Source: Owenia fusiformis (Eukaryota > Annelida > Polychaeta > Sabellida > Oweniidae). From it: 12,025 bases of DNA. The notes beneath the pieces were generated by a model. That model was not told where the DNA came from. It saw only the letters and a program-made list of their open reading frames with translations, and ran no database searches. This document shows positions 10,401-12,025 of this stretch, piece after piece. The stretch spans positions 1 through 12,025 of the forward strand of contig CAIIXF020000441.1 in NCBI GenBank assembly GCA_903813345.2, given 5' to 3'. Every line of letters begins with the position of its first letter. The first letter of the stretch is position 1. The position numbers were made by a program, and so were the translations under genes.

Positions 10401-11737
10401 ACAAGGCCGATGAGAAGCCGGTACAGACCCGGAATAGAACGGTATAGTCCCGGTCAAAAATGTATAAAAACAATGCGGCCGTCGCCGTCTGGCCATAATT
10501 AGCCAAACGGTGGCGAACGGTGAACCTACACGGCTAGTGTGACCGCTACTTTAGCCAACGACATTGATTATATCAATGTTTCCAAGTATAAGGAGTTTGT
10601 GGGCACATTTACGATAATCGATATTTTCAAAATCAGTTGTTTTACTGAAGCATGTGCTGTGTGTGTTTATACCAGGTACATTTGATGTGCGCTATTTCAA
10701 AGTCATCACGATGTATACCGAAAATATTGCTTATTATTCCTCAAAAACAGCTTAAATGATGTTTTTTTGTCAAAAAACAAAGTTTTGTTTTGTGTGTGGT
10801 GATACAAAACCGGATTATAATTTACAGCACATACAGTGCATCGATTGCGTTGATATTTTTCATATTATATAAAAAATATGTTTGACACCAGGTCTTAAAG
10901 GTTGATGTTAGATGTGTGTTACCCATGCAATGAAATGCTTTTTCTATGCATATACCATTTGTCTAATATGTTGTAACCACCAACACGTTGTTTAAATTAA
11001 TATTGCCGATGCATCATTTGTTTGAGATTTCGCCAGAATGTGCCCTTCAGGGTTACCTCTTAAATGACAGACAATGAAAACATCAGACAAAATACTGTTG
11101 TTTGTGTGGTGGATTTAGGTTCTGCTGTCCAACATTTTGTATCCTCCAAACATTTAGATTTAATCAATGTACATAAATTAGTTCAAACAATTATTTTCAG
11201 AAATTAGACTAATCCAATGTAGTATTTAAATGATTGTTATATAAATTCTCAATTAATTTGAATTCTTAGTAAATTGAATATATTGAGTATGTGTTGGAGG
11301 ATACAAAACATATGGACATTATAAAACGTGTTAGTTTTTAATGAGTACGACATATCAAACAACCCCTTTTGAGAGATGGTGGGAAACATATTTTATTAAC
11401 CAGTTAGAAATCATTGACGACTTGATGCATAGTCTGTTATGTTGTCCGAGTTTCCATAGCAAAATTTGATTTTTGTCCAAAAAATCACCATTAAAGCTGT
11501 TTTTAAGAAATACTAAGCAATATTTTCAATATACATTGCATGATAAACAGTTGTGTTGAAAGCACAAAAGTTATGTTTATTCTTAATTTATTTATATAAG
11601 TACAATTCATAAATGTTATTTTAATAGTGCTATTGACCATTTGTACTTTATCTTTTGTAGTATAGGTTGCTATGATATTACTCCAAACAGCATTATCTAT
11701 TGTATGTTCACAGCCAGGATATGACAGCAAACCTGAC
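1190..11737 (-). CDS. GABA-B-like class C GPCR locus, seven exons, incomplete
   Basis: This entry covers the whole multi-exon gene; the exons are listed separately. Class C receptors bind a ligand in an extracellular two-lobed Venus-flytrap domain and signal through seven membrane helices to G proteins. In order, the exons encode a PGC-containing lobe segment, a strand-helix segment ending in KIGLITVN, a helix-strand segment, a strand ending in VLC, the GLYG...GCNASEV...LEG segment, TM6-TM7 ending in YVPK, and a cytoplasmic tail. All of these line up in order with the GABA-B receptor family as I know it, including the two cysteines (VLC and YGC) that form a conserved disulfide there. Missing are the N-terminus (outside the window), the end of the binding domain and TM1-TM5. 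The serine that follows PGC in GABA-B1 and contacts ligand is a glutamate here, so a GABA ligand is not implied. Metabotropic glutamate receptors fit less well because no cysteine-rich domain is seen. Confidence 0.72.
1421..1773 (-). other. Last receptor intron (353 nt)
   Basis: Intron between TM7 and the cytoplasmic-tail exon, GTATTA to TTTTAG. It is AT-rich, and no element was recognised inside. Confidence 0.7.
1774..1969 (-). CDS. Receptor exon F: TM6-TM7
   Basis: A 196-nt exon (one base plus 65 codons) with acceptor TTAACTTTCAAG| at 1970 and donor CCAAAG|GTATTA at 1773. Two hydrophobic helices are visible: HLGFAVAVFISLLSSIVLVV and, after IPTEPNA, LVITTGCLILFTTILTNLLI ending in YVPK. GABA-B receptors have the same layout, with D-H-R-A-V-G-M-A opening TM6 and a V-P-K motif closing TM7. 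The exon needs two bases from its upstream neighbour. That fits the GTAAGT donor at 2933, but such a splice would skip TM1-TM5. The next exon follows after a 353-nt intron. Confidence 0.8.
1970..2933 (-). other. Intron-like gap where TM1-TM5 should be
   Basis: In a complete class C receptor the end of the binding domain and five helices (roughly 250 codons) would be encoded here. Reading the minus strand in three frames I find frequent stops, no run of helix-like residues flanked by splice sites, and none of the family's TM1-TM5 motifs. What is present is a short repeat copy at 2278-2322 and a T- and A-rich stretch near 2800-2880 that looks like ordinary repeat DNA. Confidence 0.55.
2278..2322 (+). 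repeat. Short dispersed repeat, copy 1
   Basis: A 45-bp segment with the core AATCCAACATATGACTGTCC and then AAAATCTGTTGCG. It matches the reverse complement of 5419-5463 with about eight differences, mostly C/T. The copy at 7599-7627 shares its TGTTGCG part. The similarity fades outward on both sides, so the element's true ends are unknown. Confidence 0.7.
2934..3319 (-). CDS. Receptor exon E: GLYG...LEG segment, lobe 2; ends uncertain
   Basis: The start reads LYRLGLYGRHHVLLAYF, then DYGCNASEVSKVLEG. This corresponds to the GABA-B block A-Y-K-x-G-L-Y-G, then the cysteine, T-V-E-E-M and LEG. By protein alignment and phase the exon should begin at 3319, but the two bases before it are CG, not AG. 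The nearest real AG (TTTATAG| at 3312) starts the exon at 3311 and would break the frame from exon D. Two donors exist. AAG|GTAAAT at 3115 ends the exon in phase 0 just after the recognisable homology. GGAAA|GTAAGT at 2933 is the stronger match; the frame is open all the way to it, and its phase 2 fits the TM6-TM7 exon. The residues between 3115 and 2934 match nothing I recognise. Confidence 0.65.
3850..4053. repeat. 30-bp minisatellite, about 6.8 copies
   Basis: The unit is GAATCACGTTAATGGTAACA followed by TTTCAACAAT. Copies start at 3850 (31 bp), 3881, 3911, 3941, 3971, 4001 and 4031 (partial). The copies at 3881-3970 and 4001 are identical; the outer copies and the one at 3971 have diverged. 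The period is a multiple of three, so an open frame with a ten-residue repeat appears on the plus strand, but that is a by-product and no evidence of coding. Confidence 0.97.
4071..5083 (-). mobile_element. 5'-truncated L1/Tx1-type LINE
   Basis: A non-LTR retrotransposon copy in minus orientation. Its 3' end is marked by a poly(A) tail, seen as a T-run with one C at 4071-4084. It is flanked by 17-bp direct repeats TAAATTAATCATACCTT at 4054-4070 and 5084-5100, the target-site duplication. Only the last part of ORF2 and a roughly 265-bp 3' UTR remain, the usual result of incomplete reverse transcription. The duplicated target spans the last codon and the splice donor of receptor exon D. The identical duplications suggest a fairly recent insertion. 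Confidence 0.93.
4351..5082 (-). pseudogene. LINE ORF2 C-terminal fragment, frameshifted
   Basis: The minus-strand translation begins PFVTFYGLIRAIPHSWKQ and continues through NWKYIFTLPFKTVREPRIQC and a CDFC zinc-knuckle start. It shifts frame near 4650, then runs NSAKIWDDFKFFFNIDLTIK on to FCILYIKSLIHKSRL and a stop at 4351. The order of W-x-x-I-x-x-L-P-F-K, the CxxC, I-W-x-x-F and the I-H-K motif is typical of the region after the reverse transcriptase domain in L1/Tx1-clade LINEs. No catalytic domain is left, so the fragment cannot mobilise itself. The long plus-strand open frame at 4564-5067 is its antisense shadow. Confidence 0.85.
5098..5166 (-). CDS. Receptor exon D: beta strand and helix ending in VLC
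   Basis: A 69-nt, 23-codon exon in phase 0 at both ends, too short for an ORF scan. It reads FKGIRIFVSFAQLTRDFAKV LCK. The acceptor is a run of nine T followed by AG at 5168-5167, and the donor is AAG|GTATGA at 5097. It matches the GABA-B block D-A-R-I-I-V...A-R-K-V-F-C, including the cysteine that pairs with the one in the next exon. The last codon and the donor lie inside the 17-bp target-site duplication of the LINE inserted immediately downstream, so the donor now occurs twice (at 5097 and at 4067). Exon E, downstream, has no canonical acceptor in the matching phase. Confidence 0.75.
5416..5463 (-). repeat. Short dispersed repeat, copy 2 (inverted)
   Basis: Read on the minus strand it gives CCACAATCCAACATATGATT, then GTTTAAAATTTGTTGCGATACCTTCTGT. 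It matches the copy at 2278 over 45 bp. It also matches the copy at 7599-7627 over 29 bp with three differences, all transitions. Relative to the 7599 copy it is in inverted orientation, so the two could be terminal inverted repeats of one element. Confidence 0.75.
5522..5862. mobile_element. 341-bp miniature inverted-repeat element
   Basis: Arms of 37 bp at 5522-5558 and 5826-5862 are inverted copies with 33 of 37 positions identical; the shared core is GATAAAATAATTTGGACTT. No open frame lies between them. Smaller perfect stems sit inside, such as TTTTCCC-ATA-GGGAAAA near 5727-5743 and TTAATGC...GCATTAA near 5621. Weaker arm similarity extends about ten bases outward, so the ends and target-site duplication are not fixed. 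It fits a non-autonomous DNA transposon (MITE), superfamily unknown. Confidence 0.7.
5881..7598 (+). mobile_element. 5'-truncated LINE (YADD reverse transcriptase)
   Basis: A degenerate non-LTR retrotransposon copy on the plus strand. It begins inside the reverse transcriptase palm just upstream of YADD and ends in a 3' UTR with AATAAA at 7567 and an A-rich tail with repeated AAACTT-like units to about 7598. The 5' edge is blurred and may start anywhere from 5863 to 5900. No target-site duplication was found. It differs from the LINE at 4071 in family and orientation and is much more decayed, so it is older. Confidence 0.85.
5896..7169 (+). pseudogene. LINE ORF2 fragment: RT palm to C-terminal zinc knuckle
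   Basis: The catalytic MYADDIALIAETPQDLQRML motif has YADD at 5950-5961. It is followed by the LSIGQK and IVHYRP...KFKYLGVWLEE thumb region, then LYDTVVQPVINYGCSLIG. The C-terminal part has ALAKLRTGTLQLRIETGRYD and a CxxC...H...C knuckle (CKLC, HFLIKC). Three frame changes break it: at the A-run near 6055-6060, near 6510-6530, and at the A-run 6571-6576. A premature TAG lies at 7044-7046; homologous coding continues to a TAG at 7167-7169. It cannot produce an active enzyme. The C-terminal pattern resembles LINEs I associate with bivalves and other marine invertebrates; the clade is not assigned with confidence. Confidence 0.88.
7599..7627 (+). repeat. Short dispersed repeat, copy 3 (partial)
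   Basis: TGTCTGAAATCTGTTGCGAT and the following ACCTTCTGT match the reverse complement of 5416-5444 at 26 of 29 positions. The copy starts abruptly where the A-rich LINE tail ends, so its left part was lost or displaced by the LINE. Confidence 0.75.
7798..7902 (-). CDS. Receptor exon C: helix and strand, flytrap domain
   Basis: A 105-nt, 35-codon exon in phase 0 at both ends: AADVFKKKLADRNIDVYADI, then LFDRYSPDVIWEPLK. The acceptor CATTTCATTTTACAAG| is at 7903 and the donor AAG|GTACAA is at 7797, the same GTACAA form as exon A. It matches the GABA-B segment LDDLEERVKEAGIEI, then the F-D stretch, then NLK. The frame stays open from 8022 to 7645, well beyond both splice sites, so a longer exon cannot be formally excluded. 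The chosen limits give gap-free joining to exons B and D and the right protein spacing. Confidence 0.72.
8232..8396 (-). CDS. Receptor exon B: flytrap strand-helix-strand segment
   Basis: A 165-nt, 55-codon exon in phase 0 at both ends. The acceptor is ATACCTTTACAG| at 8397 and the donor is ACG|GTAAGC at 8231, both good consensus sites. The protein runs SHVSMQPQYNAEKYKYYTKT, then a helix, and ends KIGLITVNRESMST. It aligns with the GABA-B stretch that runs from SYGSSSPALSN through FRT and the following helix to the G-T-I strand. The aromatic pair before the FRT-like position is kept (YY). The histidine that follows FRT in GABA-B1 and contacts ligand is absent. Only 17 bases separate the acceptor AG from the end of the large DNA transposon, so the branch-point region is probably transposon sequence. 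Confidence 0.8.
8414..8483 (+). repeat. Left terminal inverted repeat of the DNA transposon
   Basis: The 70-bp arm matches the reverse complement of 10483-10552 with two mismatches (C/T near position 29, G/T near position 48). It ends where the left and right arms diverge after GGCCAGACGGCG. On the minus strand it lies just upstream of the acceptor of receptor exon B. Confidence 0.93.
8415..10551. mobile_element. 2.1-kb DNA transposon with 70-bp TIRs, non-autonomous
   Basis: Inverted repeats of 70 bp lie at 8414-8483 and 10483-10552, identical except at two positions, and begin AAGTAGCGGTCACACTAGCC. The flanking bases are TA on both sides (8413-8414 and 10552-10553), which would fit a TA target-site duplication, although part of that match could belong to the repeats. 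The outer few hundred bases at each end are GC-rich and full of ACCGT/ACGGT motifs, while the middle (about 8970-10260) is AT-rich. No transposase domain was recognised, so a partner element would have to supply the enzyme. The superfamily is not assigned. The near-perfect repeats suggest recent activity. Confidence 0.9.
10483..10552 (-). repeat. Right terminal inverted repeat of the DNA transposon
   Basis: Inverted partner of 8414-8483, with the outer end at CTAGTGTGACCGCTACTT. Inside it, at 10260-10480, spaced CGGTA/CCGGT motifs resemble those of the left subterminal region without forming a long second inverted repeat. Confidence 0.93.
10554..11646 (-). other. Distal part of receptor intron 1
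   Basis: AT-rich intron sequence between exon A and the DNA transposon. The only structure I can support is the inverted repeat at 11126-11318. Confidence 0.55.
11126..11318. repeat. About 190-bp inverted-repeat (hairpin) element
   Basis: The arms at 11126-11153 and 11289-11318 share the inverted core TTTTGTATCCTCCAA and, with a one- or two-base gap, TGTCCA at the outer end. The 135 bases between are AT-rich without coding potential. It may be a small MITE or simply an intronic hairpin. Confidence 0.55.
11647..11737 (-). CDS. Receptor exon A: flytrap lobe 1, PGC segment
   Basis: The exon reads SGLLSYPGCEHTIDNAVWSN followed by IIATYTTKDK. This corresponds to the GABA-B segment with a PGC motif, then a helix, then a W-N-hydrophobic strand. 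The donor AAA|GTACAA falls at 11646 and leaves phase 0, which matches the next exon. The acceptor I chose is GTTGTTAG|G at 11738; AG sites at 11746 and 11733 are alternatives, so the 5' boundary is uncertain by about ten bases. The codon right after PGC is Glu (E), where GABA-B1 has a ligand-contacting Ser. Exons further 5' must lie beyond the right edge of the window. A 3.25 kb intron containing a DNA transposon follows. Confidence 0.65.
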
Positions 11738-11819
11738 CTAACAACTGTTTCCAAGTGTATATAACCCATCATAACACTACGGCAGACGCAAGTCAACGTG
11801 TGGTCACCGTGGGACTGTT

Positions 11820-12025
11820 CTGCTGTCTGACAACGGCATGTTAATTTCTACGGGGACCGCAGAAATGAACAAATATTATAACTCCGAGTTATAATTTCTA
11901 CGCCCTCCCTGCGGCCTGTAAAAAAACTGGATACGCCGCACGGAAACCGCAAGGCGGGCGTAGTTTTCCTATGCTCGCCGCAAAAATTCACTGATTTAAT
12001 TGATCTGCGGTCGACTTACGGCCAC
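11820..12025. repeat. GC-rich, CpG-rich edge, probable end of another repeat
   Basis: The composition changes sharply from AT-rich intron to GC-rich DNA. A perfect 21-bp palindrome, ATTATAACTC-C-GAGTTATAAT, lies near 11876-11896. AATTTCTACG occurs twice (near 11843 and 11894), each followed by a CCGC/CTGCGG block. CCGC/GCGG occurs at least six times up to the edge. This looks like the subterminal part of a mobile element cut by the window edge; no gene was recognised. Confidence 0.45.

Noticed and set aside
10183-10506. Two overlapping minus-strand open frames at the transposon's right end
   Set aside because: They run through the terminal repeat and GC-rich subterminal motifs; their length reflects composition.

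Overview
This is a eukaryotic, AT-rich window of intron-rich DNA crowded with transposable elements. The class C receptor, the two LINE families, the miniature inverted-repeat elements and the long AT-rich introns fit an invertebrate animal, most likely a mollusc and probably a bivalve. That placement is inference. I see no bacterial gene organisation, rRNA, tRNA or CRISPR.

The one host gene I can reconstruct lies on the minus strand and runs from about 11737 down to 1190. I pieced it together exon by exon from splice sites, matching phases and protein similarity. It encodes a GABA-B-receptor-like class C GPCR. From 5' to 3' the exons are 11737-11647, 8396-8232, 7902-7798, 5166-5098, 3319 (or 3311) to 3116 (or 2934), 1969-1774 and 1420-1190. 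The first five cover part of the extracellular Venus-flytrap ligand-binding domain. The sixth encodes TM6-TM7, ending in the VPK motif. The last encodes a 76-residue cytoplasmic tail and the stop codon. The 5' end of the gene lies beyond the right edge of the window.

Two things are wrong with the gene. No exon for the end of the binding domain or for TM1-TM5 can be found in the 1.1 kb where they should be. In addition, the acceptor expected at 3320 reads CG instead of AG. The locus may be a decaying copy, a deletion allele, a misassembly or a real reduced receptor; the sequence alone cannot decide.

The introns hold the mobile DNA. Intron 1 contains a 2.1 kb DNA transposon (8415-10551) with 70-bp terminal inverted repeats, ending only 17 bases before the next exon's acceptor AG. 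Intron 3 contains a 341-bp miniature inverted-repeat element (5522-5862), a 5'-truncated LINE with YADD motif (about 5881-7598), and two inverted copies of a short repeat that also occurs at 2278. Intron 4 contains a 5'-truncated L1/Tx1-type LINE (4071-5083, minus) whose 17-bp target-site duplication includes the exon's splice donor, followed by a 30-bp minisatellite (3850-4053). The right edge (11820-12025) is GC-rich and looks like the start of another repeat. The left 1.1 kb beyond the receptor's stop codon shows no supportable gene.
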